From positions 6,689,608 through 6,753,607 of the forward strand of contig CM055108.1 of assembly GCA_029204225.1 (NCBI GenBank): DNA of 64,000 nucleotides. The letters are read 5' to 3'. The stretch's first letter is position 1, and the number at the start of each line of letters is the position of its first letter. The notes below the pieces were generated by a model. It did not search any database and was not told the DNA's origin. It saw nothing but the letters and a program-made list of their open reading frames with translations. Shown here in pieces: positions 47,531-59,821 of this stretch. Position numbers and translations under genes: made by a program. The DNA comes from Diphasiastrum complanatum (taxonomy: Eukaryota > Streptophyta > Lycopodiopsida > Lycopodiales > Lycopodiaceae).

Positions 47531-48567
47531 TCATTTTCCACCTCTAGTAAATCAATTTTTTAAGAGGAACCTTATAGAGTGTAAGGTTCCTCTTACAGAG
47601 TGTAAGGTTCCTCTGATGTGTGAAGTTGTTACAGTTGTCATATTCTTCCAATTAAGGTTATCTCAAAATACAAGGCAGATTTTTTTAAAGTGCTTTACGT
47701 AAGGGGGAAGGCCCCACCCATGGGCCTTCCTCGTCATAAATACCTGCACATTTTTTTTTTTACCTTTTATTTTTATTTTTAGAAAGTTGACTTTTTAGAA
47801 ATAGTAATTTTGGATTTGTGTGACTTTCTAAAAATAGCAACTGAACATTACATTTTGTAAGGTGTCTCAAAATCTCTAAAAATAGTAAAGGTATCTTACA
47901 AATGTGTAAGGCACTTATTGCCAAAAGTAAAAATCATGCAATTTAAGACAACTTTCAAATGAACTAAAAAAAAAAAGTGCAGGTTTTTACGTTTGGTTTG
48001 TTTTTCAGGGTACCATGTGGTGTGATGGCCAGTCACTTTGTCTTCACTCACACAACAACTTCAGCAACAACATTTCTTCAACAATAATTCCTAACATGCA
48101 ACAACACTCCCTTCATACAACAACCAACCTGCAACAACATTCCCTTGCGTCGTCCTCCTCTTATGCATACAACATTCCTTGCCGTCCTGCTCCTCTTAAG
48201 CATTACCATGCAAAAGGTTGTACCATGTACATAGTAGATTTTAAGTAGACTATTAATACTTCAAGCAATCATGGGTTGTGTTTTTTTTATTCCACCTTTT
48301 TTTTAGGGATGGATGGGCCTCCTTTTACAAGTGGCTATCAATGCTCTTAAAAAAAATTGAAAACTAACCTTATAAAAAATCCACAAAACTACTAGGATCG
48401 GTAAAAGGTTAAAATAAAACCTTAAAACTTGAGATTTATAACTAAAATGAGCTGATTTTGAGCATATAAAAAACCTTTAAATCTAAAATAAGGCGATGAA
48501 AAATGAATTTCAACATTTGGGCTGTTTGTATTTGTTGTTTTTTCACGAGCACCAGTGACCATGTAGA
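47531..48567. other. Intergenic with hairpin and dispersed repeat copy B
   Basis: A 13-bp perfect stem AAGAGGAACCTTA/TAAGGTTCCTCTT lies at 47562-47594, followed by a further direct copy of TAAGGTTCCTCT. About 47699-48000 is a diverged copy of the repeat at 42555-42960. A plus-strand open stretch at 48015-48248 is Gln/Ser/Asn-rich low-complexity sequence and is probably not a gene. Confidence 0.55.
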
Positions 48568-49307
48568 TGTTGGAATTCGATGCTCAGCCTCAAATCCATT
48601 TATTAATGAGCATCTTGAAAACTTTACAAAACCCAGAAAACAGAAGGCTCGAGTTTTTTTCCAGAAGATCAAAAAATCCAATATCGGATTTTTTTGACCC
48701 AATGTTTTCTGACCCTGGATCAGCGGATCGGATCAAGGCAAAAATTATTCAGGCGTCTTCGACTCTAGATCGGGTCTAAATTTTTCGACTCCGAAATATT
48801 TGACCCTTAGCATATTTTTCGACCCAGTGTAAATTTTTTGATCCTTTGTATAAAATCCGACCCTATATAATTTTCAATACTATCGACGTCAGAAATCCGG
48901 ACCCAATGACTTCACGTTGGCAGTCCGCGTACTTTGTACATGCATTAATGGCATAAAGTCGGTTGTAATTAATATAGAAGATAGCATTCAATGCAAGTTA
49001 GTTGTAGATAATTTTGTAGCATATCTATCCTAGAATCTTCATCAGAAGAACACACTTCTGATAATTATAATCTATCAATCAGATAATTTGTATCAGCGTT
49101 ATCACGCTCAACAAGCTAAAATGATAACTGTAAGCCATTGTACTCATCTGTTGATAATAATCAAAGTGCGATTTGTTCTGCAATTGTTATTGGCAATTGT
49201 ACATTTGTTTGATCCATCGTTTGAACTATTTTGCTGCTAACTGTTGCGTTTCTGATCCACTCATCTAGCTTGCTCCCAGCTTTCGCACAACCCACTGATT
49301 TTTGACA
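48568..49307 (+). repeat. 5' LTR of outer copia element
   Basis: 740 bp, paired with 57371-58117; many substitutions between the two. Confidence 0.9.
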
Positions 49308-49452
49308 TGGTAGCAGAGCAGGCATCCACATAATCTGCTTCTCGTTGCGGATTATTAGTCTTGTTTCTATCAAGACAACGAACTAGCAAGCGCGTAGCCA
49401 ACAGTATTCCGAAATCGTTATTACTACCAACAATCTCGCTTAGCCAGAATAG

Positions 49453-52310
49453 ATCAGTCTTCTCAAATCGAAAGACTCGATGGAGGGAACTATCATCTCT
49501 GGAAGTTCAAAATGAAGGTGATGCTATTAGCCAAGGAACTGTGGGATAATGTTAACGACACAGAAATAAAGCCAGAAGGTGAAGCAGCTACTATCACGAA
49601 GTGGAGACTCAAAAATGGCAAAGCTTTTGCCATGATCACTCTCAATATAAAGGACACCCAAATCAGTCCTATAAGAGCTGCTCAGACTGCTAAGAATGCA
49701 TGGGACATTCTAGCAACTCTCTATGACATCAGGGACCTCACCCCCAAACGAAAAAGATTTTTCTCCCTGAGAATGACTGAGACAACAAGTGTTTCGAGTC
49801 ATCTCAACACTTTTCAAAATCTCATGGAGCAAATGAATTCAACTGGCTCAGAAATTCAAAACTCCGATGTTGTTATGACTCTATTATCGAGTCTGCCTAA
49901 AGCCTATGAAAATTGGGTAATGAAAATTTCGATCCAGGAGAATTTAACTCTATCAAAATCTCACTTCTTCTACTAGAAGAAATCATAAGGTCAACTTCCT
50001 CCCCAAGTTAATCAGATTGAATTCAGGCTCATGTTTGAATTTTAACTCTGGGTCGAATTTTGACTCATAGTTGAATTTGAATACTTCATCCTACCAACCA
50101 AAGTTGAAATTGTTATGGATATATTACAAGAAAACTGGTCATGAAATCAAGGACTGCATGACTTTAAAATACAATAATGAAAAGAAGAAGTAGTACCAAC
50201 AACAAGCACGTAGTGCTTCAACCAATTTTTTGAACCAACAACAAGAGGAGGATAAAGCAGCCTTTATGACAAAGGTCGGAGAACAACAAGATATCGATTC
50301 TTGGTATCTTGACTCTAGAGCAACTCAACACATGACTCACCATCATGACTGGTTCAAGGATTACAAATCTTTCACCCATTCTCGAGTTGTGCAACTTAGA
50401 GACAACTCATCACATTTGATCCAGAGTGAAGGAACAGTCATGATTGAATTTCATAAAGGTGAAGTCAAGTTGTTGTCCAATGTTCTCCACGTTTCAAATT
50501 TGACCAAGTATCTGCTCTCAGTTAGCAAAATCACTGATTCCGGTCGGAGGGTTGAATCTGACACAAATGGCTGCACAATCTTTGACAAATCTCGGAAAGC
50601 TCTAGCTTTCGGGAGAAGAAGTGGCAATTTATACAAGCTCAATCACTACTACTCTTCAAATAGTCAAGCCCTTTACACCACTACATCTGAATCAACTGAT
50701 ATGCTATGGCATCTCAAATTAGACCATCTCAATTTCAACGGTATTCAACAAATGTCGAATCAAAGACTAGTACAAGATCTGTCTTCTGTCAGCAAGCCAA
50801 CTTCTCCATGTGAAAGTTGTATAATCAGCAAGCATGTAAGAAGCCCTTTTGTTTTCGACTCAGTTCATGCTTCCAAAAGCTTGCTTGATCTTATACATAG
50901 TGACATTTGCGGCCCGATGCAGACTGCTACCTCAGGGGGAGCACTATATTTTCTTACCTTCATTAATGACTTCTCACGATGGACTGCCACCTATTTCTTG
51001 AAGAACAAATCAGAGACGTTCAAATTCTTCAAGCAGTTCAAGGCATCTATAGAAAATCAAACCTAGAGAGGAATCAAAGCACTACGCTCAGATGGAGGGG
51101 GAGAATTTATTTCCACAGAAGTTAAAGAATTTTGCAAGGCAAATGGAATACACCAACAATTTACAACAAGCTATTTACCACAGTCCAATGGTATAGCTGA
51201 GAGGAAGAATCGAACATTGTTAAAAGTGCCAAGAGCATGCTGGCCCATGCCTCTCTTCCAAAGAAATTTTGGGTAGAGGCTATCAATACAGTTGCCTATT
51301 TACAAAATTGATCCATCACCAAAGCCCTAGATGGCAAAACACCTTAGGTGTGGACAGGATCGAAACCATCACTCAAAAACATCCCAGAGCTTGGTTCCAG
51401 AAAATAAATGCATTTTTTATTGAGAATGGTTTTATTCTAAACTCAGCAGATTCGAATGTCTACTTCAAATCTATATCGAATTTCTCCATCATCATCACTC
51501 TCTATGTTGATGATACTCTATTATTCAGTAATGATCTCAATTTGATGAAGGACACCAAATGCATGCTGGCCAAGGAGTACAAAATGACTGATATGGGTCC
51601 AGCCCACTATTGTCTCAGAATCAAAATTTTCCAAATTCGACCCAGTCGACTGTTATTCATCAGCCAACAGAGATATCTCACCAACGTGCTGGAAAGATAC
51701 TACAAACCAAGTCTATTTCCACTCGACCCAGGACTAAAGATATCAAAGGAGCAACTCCTCAAACTGAGGCAGAAAAGAAGAAGATAAAGCAATATCTATT
51801 TTACTCCATCATTGGCTCACTAATGTATGCAATAATCTGTACACGACCAGACCTTGCATACTCAATCAATTCACTCAGCCAGTTCCTATCAACCTGGGTC
51901 TGATGCATTGGAAATCACTTCTAAAAGTCATGAAGTACATCCAAGCAACCAAACAGCTCAGACGCGGCAGCCAAACTACCAACATTCTGGAAAGATATAC
52001 AGATGCAGATTGGGCAAGGGACGTTGACACCAGAAGATCGACTTTTGGATTTGTATTTTTATACAATCAAGGCCCAATCTCTTGGAACAATCGAAAGCAA
52101 ACTTCGGTAGCATTGTCATCAAGTGAATCAGAATACATTGCTATCACGAATGCTACTAAAGAGGCAATTTGGCTGAGACACCGACTAGAGATCGACTTTG
52201 CACAATCACATCCAACAACCATTTATTGTGACAATCAAAGCACCATTGCTCTCTCTCAGTCCGAGATTTCATTCATGAAGCAAGCATATCGAAATCAAGT
52301 ATCGGTATTT
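49453..52310 (+). pseudogene. Gag-Pol of outer copia element, broken
   Basis: Gag runs 49476-49976 (LWKFKMKVMLLAKELW, AKNAWDILATLYDI, VVMTLLSSLPKAYENWV). The knuckle near 50112-50155 has lost its first two Cys (WIYYKKTGHEIKDC). Protease at 50299-50330 reads YLDSRATQHM, with Arg in place of the Gly of the DSGA site. Pre-integrase (LWHLKLDHLNFNGIQQM, CESCIISKHVRSPF) and integrase (HSDICGPM, RSDGGGEF, NGIAERKNRTL) extend to about 51220, with a TAG at 51064. RT begins only at AWFQKINAFFIENGF and keeps YVDD (LYVDDTLLF, about 51500-51530). RNase H (YTDADWARDVDTRRST, ALSSSESEYIA) follows and is cut at 52310 by the nested element. Confidence 0.85.
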
Positions 52311-53679
52311 TGTTGGAAATTAAGCCCACAGTTGTCTCCTTGGTGAATCATAACTTAGACAGCCAATTACTTGAAGAACATCTACAAACGGGCTTTCGGC
52401 TGATCTCCAGCAAAGGGTAACCAATCCTATTATAATTTCAAGTTCAGATGTTAAGTTTAATAACTTGAAGTCATTGAAGACTTGGCCATCTTCAAAGACT
52501 TCCACAAACTTGCATTTAGAACAAGTCTATAGATTTACATTACTTTTTGAATAGTCTGCAAAAATACACAGTGTCTCACAGTTCACATTTTTCGCACTTT
52601 CCCGAAAACTGCGACACTTGCCTCCGACTTCTTCCGTTCAACTATTTTGAAGAAATCAACATGTTCATAGTTCAACAGTTTAACTATTTTCAACACCTTC
52701 GGCTTTTTCGCATTTTTCCAAAAAATGCGAAGAAAGATGAATTCCAGAAGGTCCTCTATTTTTAAGGGCTAAACTGTTAAAGACACCTTTGCCAACTTTT
52801 TAAGGGCACCTTAAAGTTGTTTTAAAGACACCTTCGACTTTTTCGCATTTTTTTCGAAAAGTGCAAGAAAGTCAAACTGTTAAAGACATCTTCGCTTTTT
52901 TGAGGGCACCTTCAACTTTCTAAGGGCACGTTAAACTTGTTTAGGGCACCTCCGGCTTTTTCGCAAAATCCTGAAGAGAGAGGAAAATGTCAAAGGTCAT
53001 CTATTCTTAACGAGGTACGTTCCCAAGTCACTTTCCAAAATTTGCGAAGTGAGAGAATTTGCAACGTTCTCAATCATTCAATGTAATTAATACACGAATG
53101 ATATCTATAAATAGATCATTCAAGCTCCATCCATTAGACGTATTATTTGAGCCTCCCAGTTACGCCATCAATTTTTGGTTGTAATTGCTATTTGTATTGT
53201 GCTTCAGTGTAATATAGCAGCATCAACTTTTCTATTTGTGTATAACATAGATAAATGCTTGTTGTGAGTAAATGCACTTTCATCGTTATTTGATCGCGCT
53301 TGTTTACTCACTCTGATAAGAACACGGACGTGTACTGATCAGACAATGGCTATCTTTGATGCCTGAGGACTCGCGGTATCATATTGCTCTTCCATTTATT
53401 TCAGAACCATACTTCACATTGAATCTGATTTCCAGTAATACCACACACAAACCCGACATTTCTAATCTCTTCAGTGGACTATACTCTTGTTTTTAGAATA
53501 TGAATAAATTTTTAAGATCATGGTGGGCAATTAGAACACCTAAAGCTATGATCACATTTAGCATGAGCTATCTATTAGACTGTTTTTGTATCTAGCAGCT
53601 GATTGTAACGGAAGAGCTATTCCACAATATTCTTGCTCTCTTCTCCGTTCGCGTTCTTCTATCTCCAGTGTCCCCATCA
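52311..53679 (+). repeat. 5' LTR of nested copia element
   Basis: 1369 bp. Contains a series of hairpins built on CTTTTTCGCATTTTT...AAAAAATGCGAA (about 52575, 52703, 52842, 52960) separated by GGCACCTT words. Confidence 0.9.
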
Positions 53680-53747
53680 GATTGGTATCAGAGCATAGCT
53701 CAGATAAACTGAGAGATTAAGTTTGTTCTATTCGTATTATTGTTATC

Positions 53748-55625
53748 ATGTCTTATCTTGGTAACTCTTCATCAACATCATCCAATGAGGCTAGAATCAT
53801 TGACAAGTTCAATGGTTCTAACTTCTACATCTGGAAGTTAAAACTCTGGATGATGTTGATAGATAGAGATCTTTGGGATGTAGTAGAAGGTGCTGATCTG
53901 AAACCAAAAGATGGTGATCAAGCAAAGGCATGGAAGATCAAAAATTAGAAGGCCTTAGTATGTATCACACTCAATCTGGCTGACTCCCAAATATCCCACA
54001 TTACCACATGCAAAACCTCTAAAGGATGCTACTAGATTACATCTTAGAAGGAAGTTCTTTACTCTTAGCATGTCTGATTCTAATGCCATTACTTCTCACA
54101 TCAACAAATTCAAGTCTTTATTGGATTAGTTATTAGCTGTAGGATGTTCTATTCAAGATGATGTCGTTATGACCTTGCTTTCTTCTCTTCCAAAGTCATA
54201 TGAGCACTTTGTGGTGATGATCTCCACACAACCCGACCTCACTCTTCAAAAGGTGATTGGTCACCTACTTCAAGAAGAAATGCGGAGAAAGACTAGCAGC
54301 CTGTCTATCAAAGACAAATTCATGGCTCAATTTTTAGTCCTATCGTCAAGATGCAGTCAATCAGAACTCTGTTTGCATTAATAGATGCGGAAGACCTCGA
54401 AATGCACCAAATGGATGTCAAGACAGCATTTCTCAACGTCAACGTCGAAGTTGTATACCTTCCAACCAGAGGGATTCGAAGTCAAAGGCCAAGAGCACAA
54501 AGTGTGCAAGTTGCACAAAGCAATCTATGGTCTGAAACAGGACGCAAGAACATGATTCAATAAAATCAACTCTTATCTCATTCAATTGGGATTTGCAAAC
54601 AATTCAGTTGACTGTAATGTTTATTCGAAGCATATAGGCACCAATTCAGTTCACATAGCTCTTTACGTAGATGATGCATTTATTTTGTCTAACGACACTT
54701 CTCTTCTGCACACTACTAAGAGTGATCTGTCATCTGTCAAAGGAATTTGACATGACTGATTTAGGAGCTGTTCATTCTTTGCTAAGAATTCACATTACTA
54801 GAAATAGACTTCATAAGAAGATCTATCTAAGTCAGCAGGCATATCTAAAAGGCATTTTAGAAAAGTTTCATATGTCTGATTGCAAACCAATTGATACTCC
54901 AATGGATCCAAGTATAGTATCGACTAAACCTTCTTGTGTTGAGACTGATAGTGAAGTACTCGACTTAGCGATACCTTATCATTCACTAATCGGATCTTTA
55001 ATGTATGCAATGTTGTGTACTAGACCAGATTTAGCATACACTGTTAGCACGTTAAGTCAATTCATGTGTGATCCTAGGATCTCTCATTGGAAAGCATTAA
55101 AGAGAGTGATGACATATATTCAGAAAAGTTTAGATCACATCTTATGTTACAATGGAAATGCTATCGATGCACTTGTCCTATGAGGCTACTCCAACTCAGA
55201 TTGGGGAGGAACACTCTCTTCCAAAAAACTACCTTCGAGTTCTGTTTCTATCTGGCAGGGGGACCGATTTCGTGGAACTCAAGAAAACATAAATCAGTTG
55301 CGCTTTCTTCGACTGAGGAAAAGTACATCGCAGCATGTCAAGCTTCAAAAGAAGCTGTATGGATCAGGTTGTTACTTCACGACTTACATCAAACTCAGTT
55401 CAATGCTACCACCATATCGTGTGACAATTTGAGCTGTATTTCACTGTCACTGAATCCCATATTTCATGGCAAATCCAAGCACATAGAAATCCAGTATCAT
55501 TTCATTCAGGAGAAAGTCTTATCAGGGCAAGTGATCCTTCAATACTGCTCCACAACATAAATGGTCGCAGACATCTTCACCAAAGTGCTTCCCAGGATCA
55601 AGCATCAAAAGTTCTTCAGCATGCT
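53748..55625 (+). pseudogene. Gag-RT-RNase H remnant of nested copia element
   Basis: 53748-53948 starts Gag (KFNGSNFYIWKLKLWMMLID), which continues with stops to about 54340 (VMTLLSSLPKSYEHFVVMI). At about 54345 the sequence passes directly into RT (MQSIRTLFALIDAEDLEMHQ, MDVKTAFLN); knuckle, protease and integrase are missing. RT continues across frame breaks (AIYGLKQDA, LYVDDAFILSN, DLGAVHSLLRIHI, RPDLAYTVSTLSQF). RNase H at 55180-55560 has SNSDWGG, ALSSTEEKYIAACQASKEAV and ISCDNLS. ADIFTKVLPRIKHQKF closes the region near 55600. Confidence 0.87.
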
Positions 55626-55672
55626 GAACCTGACGAAGATACCAAGGCACCAATAGTGACCTTAAGGGGGAC

Positions 55673-57202
55673 TGTTGAAATTTAAGCCCACAGTTGTCTC
55701 CTTGGTGAATTATAACTTAGACAACCAATTACTTGAAGAACGTCTACAAACGGACTTCCGGCTAATCTCCAACAAAGGGTAACCAATCCTATTATAATTT
55801 CAAGTTCGGATGTTAAGTTTAATAACTTGAAGTCATTGAAGACTTGGCCATCTTCGAAGACTTCCACAAACTTGCATTTAGAACAACTGCAGATTTATAT
55901 TACTTTTTGAACAATCTGCAAAAATACACTAAGTGTCGCACGGTTCGCATTTTTCGCACTTTCCCAAAAACTGCGACACTTGCCTCCGACTTCTTCCGTT
56001 CAACTATTTTGAAGAAGTCAACCTGTTCACAGTTCAACAATCTAACTATTTTCAACACCTTCAACTTTTTTCGCATTTTCCCAAAAAATGCCAAAAAAGA
56101 TGAAATCTAGAAGGTCCTCAATTTTTAAGGGTTAAACTATTAAAGACACCTTTGCCAACTTTTTAAAAGCACCTTAAAGTTGTTTTAAAGGCACCTTCGG
56201 CTTTTTCGCATTTTTCCAAAAAGTGCGAGAAAGTCAAATTGTTAAAGACATCTTCGCTTTTTTGAGGGCACCTTCAACTTTCTAAGGGCACCTTAAACTT
56301 GTTTAGGACACCTTCGACTTTTTTCGCAAGATCCCGAAGAGAGAAAAAAATGCCAAAGGTCATCTATTCTTAACGAAGTATGTTCCCAAGTCAGTTCCCA
56401 AATTTTGCAAAGTGAGAGAATTTGCAACGTCCTCGCCCTCGTCCACGTCAACGATCCTGATTTGTTGACTGTATACACTATGTACCGTTGTCACAAAAGC
56501 CATATACTTCCAAGTACAACGACTTTCCTAATTAGGTGACAATCATTCAATGTAATTAATACACGGATGAAATCTATAAATAGATCATCCAAGCACAGAT
56601 TATTGGTTGCTCCATCCATGAGACGTATTATTTGAGCCTCCCAATTACGCCATCAATTTTTTGTTGTAATTGCTATTTGTATTGTGCTTCAGTGTAATAT
56701 AACAACAGCAGCTTTTCTATCTGTGTATAACGTAGATAAACGTTTGTGATTGAATGCACTTTCATCGCTGTTTGATCGCGCCTGTTTACTCACTCTGATC
56801 AGAACACGGACGTCTACGACTCCTCAGTTTATGATCAGACGATGGCTGTCTTTGATGCTTGAGGAACTCACGATATCATATTGCTCTTCCATTTATTTCA
56901 GAACCATACTTTACATTGAATCTGATTTCCAATAATACCACACACAAACCATTTCTAATCTCTTCGGTGGACTGTACTCTTGTTTTTAGAGTATGAATCA
57001 ATTTTTGAGATCCTGTTGGGCAATTAGAACACCTAAAGTTGTGATTACATTTAGTTAGACTATTTTTGTATGTAGTTGTTCCGCAATATTCCTGCTCTCT
57101 TCTCCGTTCACAAAAGACTTGTTTACAAAGCATAGGAATTAAATGGAGTATTCTCAAAGTCTATGCTAAAACTAGTTTCTTCTATCTCCATTGCCCCCAT
57201 CA
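55673..57202 (+). repeat. 3' LTR of nested copia element
   Basis: 1530 bp. Longer than the 5' copy mainly through a segment of about 109 bp at 56432-56540 and about 65 bp near 57105-57175 that are absent from the left LTR. The hairpin series recurs at about 55944, 56065, 56205 and 56320. Confidence 0.9.
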
Positions 57203-57370
57203 TATTTAAGAGAGAAAGTGCAAAGCAAGGAGGTATCGTTAGTTTGCTGCAGGACAAAATCAATGGCAGCAGATTACTTCAAAAAGCCCCTTCAAAGAAA
57301 CATCATCTCAGATTCAACGACATGTTAAATTTGAAGATCGAAACTTTTCAGGATCCACATCAAGGAGGAG

Positions 57371-58117
57371 TGTTAGAATTCGATGCTCAGTCTCAAATCC
57401 ATTTATTAATGAGCATCCTGAAAACTTTACAAAACCCAGAAAACATAAAGCTCGAGTTTTTCCCAGAAGATTTAAAAAACCAGTATCGGATTTTTCCGAC
57501 CGAATGTAATTCTTGTCAAAAAGGAATCTTCCGACCCTGGATCTCGGATTGGATCAAGGCGGAAATTATTTGGGCGTCTTTGGGTCGGATCAGATCTAAA
57601 TTTTTTGATTCCGAAAAATTCGACCCTTGGCATATTTTTCAACCCAATGTAAATTTTTTGATCCTTTGTATAAAATCCGACCCTATGTAATTTTCAATAC
57701 TATCGGCAATCCAACCCAACGACTTCGCATCGGCAATCCGCCTACTTTGTACATGCATTAATGGCATAAAGTCGGTTGTAATTAGTATAGAAGATAGCAT
57801 TCAATGCGAGCTAGTTGTAGATATTTTTGTAGCATATCTATCCTGGAATATTCATCAGAAGAACACACTTTTGATAATTGTAATCTATCAATCAGATAAT
57901 CTGTATCAGCGTTATTACGCTCAAGCTAAAATGATAACTTCAAGCCATTGTACTCATCTGTTGATAATAATCAGAGTGTGATTTGTTCTACAGTTGTTAT
58001 TGGCAATTGCGCATTTGTTTGATCCATCGTTTGAACTATTTTGCTGCTAATTGTTGCGTTTCCGATCCACTCATCTAGCTCGCTCCCAGCTTCCACACAA
58101 CCCACTGAATTTCGACA
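57371..58117 (+). repeat. 3' LTR of outer copia element
   Basis: 747 bp, TGTTAGAATTCGATG...TTTCGACA, directly after the polypurine tract CAAGGAGGAG. Confidence 0.9.
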
Positions 58118-59415
58118 GTGGGGTGGGCATTTTTTTTATTTCTTACTCTTTTCAGTTGTTGCCAATGGTAGTAAATTACTTGGGTGGCAAAATGAGGCCC
58201 TCTAATTTTCTTTAGCATGTGTTTCACACACTCGCCTCCTTGGGCTTATAACTCCCATGGCCTGGATCTCCTCCCCCAAGTGATGATCATCCTATTGGTG
58301 TCATCTTAGAGGACTTTTGCCCTTTTGTCGCATTTGGCATGGTTTCCAATACTCATGACAATCTTTGGTGACATCAAAGCATAGGGGTTTTGCAATTGAG
58401 GCCTTCTCTAACATTTGAAATAGAGACGTTGGCTCTTTTATATTAGTCAAAGAAGTATTGAATAAATTACTCATACGTGCTGACAATTATAGAAAACATT
58501 TTCTTGACACTTGTAAGGCCCAATAATAAAGCTAATGCTCCTAGCTTCGTCTTGGACAAGTTGGGACCCTCATCTTACGAGCTCTTTATGACGTCAAACA
58601 TTACTATTTTTTATCTTCTACATGCCAGTTTTAAAACATTTCAACAAAAATCGCCCAATAATTAGCCCATTTTTTGTTTTGAAAAATTAGTTAACAAGTG
58701 GTTGGATCCACATACTATTCGTAAGAGCCATGCTTGTTGTGTTAATAATGAACAATAGTGCATAAGCATGAGTTACAAGGCAAGTTGTGCAATGGTGAAT
58801 AACAAGCCATGCTTCATGCATTGACGGAGGCAATTTTGCATGTCAAGATGTTGCATGCATCTTGAGGCAGCCCGATAGAATATGCCTCCTCATTTTCTTC
58901 AGAAAAAAAAAAAAAAAAAAAAAAAAGCCGATGAGGGACATGAAGAGATAAAAATCTAGAACTTGACTCATAGATTGCTCGTCATAAAACAAGCCACTAT
59001 TTTTTGTGATGAATTAAGCATTGAGTCTACCATATTGAAAAACCATTTCTCCCTTGTCTCAGCTCCTAAGAATCTTGTTAGTTTAAATTATAGCAATAAT
59101 GAATATTTGTACAATGTTGATACTACTAGACATACCCAACCTCATGCAAAACACCGTATCTTTTATTAGATGTGAGAAATATTTATTAGTGTGATGTAGG
59201 CACAATCAACTTGACTATGATGGGGAGGGTGTTAAAGAAATCTAGTATAGGTGCATTTCTTCTTAATAGAGAGCACTTGAAGGTGGTACCAGAAATTTCG
59301 TGGAACTCAGAGTCACATTTTGACCAGGTCCTAGGCCTTGCGAGCTCAGTGACAGCATACTTGATTACTTAGTACCCTTCTGGAACTATGCACTCATAGA
59401 ATCAATGAACCATTA
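58118..59415. other. Intergenic, no recognisable gene
   Basis: Contains an A-run of about 23 bases at 58903-58925. No coding sequence recognised. Confidence 0.5.
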
Positions 59416-59483
59416 GCGGTTCACCACAGTTCTGAGAACCGTACGGTTCTTTAAAAATTTTGCCCAGAACCGTGGTGAACCGC
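59416..59483. repeat. Strong inverted repeat around a palindrome
   Basis: Arms 59416-59434 (GCGGTTCACCACAGTTCTG) and 59465-59483 are inverted copies matching at 18 of 19 positions. The 30-base centre contains the perfect palindrome GAACCGTACGGTTC at 59436-59449. No coding or transposon context explains it. Confidence 0.85.
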
Positions 59484-59729
59484 ACTGAATAATCAATTAA
59501 TCAATTTGTTTTTTGTTACAGCCCCCAAAAATAGCCCAAAAAAATGCTAAAAAAATGCCAATTTTTTTTCAGAAAAAGCAGATTCCCCCTACTTAGATTA
59601 TTTACTTCAAATGATTTAATCCATGAACCTGGGAACCGTGGGTTCTATGTATGCACTACATAATTTGTTTTTTACAGATATGAAAAGTGCTGTTGGCAGT
59701 ATAGATGAATTGATCAAGCTGACAGGCGC

Positions 59730-59821
59730 AATTCAGCAAGCATCATTATCACATTGAAAATCTATGTGGAATCAAAATTCAGCAAGCATCATTATCACAT
59801 TGAAAATCTATGTGGAATCAA
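59730..59821. repeat. 46-bp tandem duplication
   Basis: Two perfect or near-perfect copies starting AATTCAGCAAGCATCATT. Confidence 0.9.

Larger units (their letters stand above)
52311..57202 (+). mobile_element. Nested Ty1/copia element lacking protease and integrase
   Basis: LTRs at 52311-53679 and 55673-57202 (TGTTG...CCATCA) with the target duplication TATTT at 52306-52310 and 57203-57207, inside the RNase H region of the outer element. The primer site TGGTATCAGAGC is at 53683-53694, three bases after the LTR, and a polypurine tract TAAGGGGGAC abuts the 3' LTR. The internal part is only about 2.0 kb: start of Gag, then a junction straight into RT and RNase H. The LTRs differ by several per cent plus three larger indels, so this is also old, but younger than the host element. 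Confidence 0.93.
48568..58117 (+). mobile_element. Old Ty1/copia element, split by a nested copia insertion
   Basis: LTRs at 48568-49307 and 57371-58117 (TGTTRGAATTCGATGCTCAG...GACA). The primer site is a variant, TGGTAGCAGAGC, at 49308-49319, and the polypurine tract CAAGGAGGAG precedes the right LTR. Gag, protease, integrase, RT and RNase H follow in copia order, interrupted inside RNase H by the 52311-57202 element; RNase H resumes at 57208 (FKRESAKQGGIVSLLQ). Without the insert the element is about 4.65 kb, short because integrase C terminus and the first half of RT are deleted. The LTRs are clearly diverged. The flanking pentamers (GTAGA, GTGGG) do not match, so the target duplication is lost or decayed. 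Confidence 0.9.
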
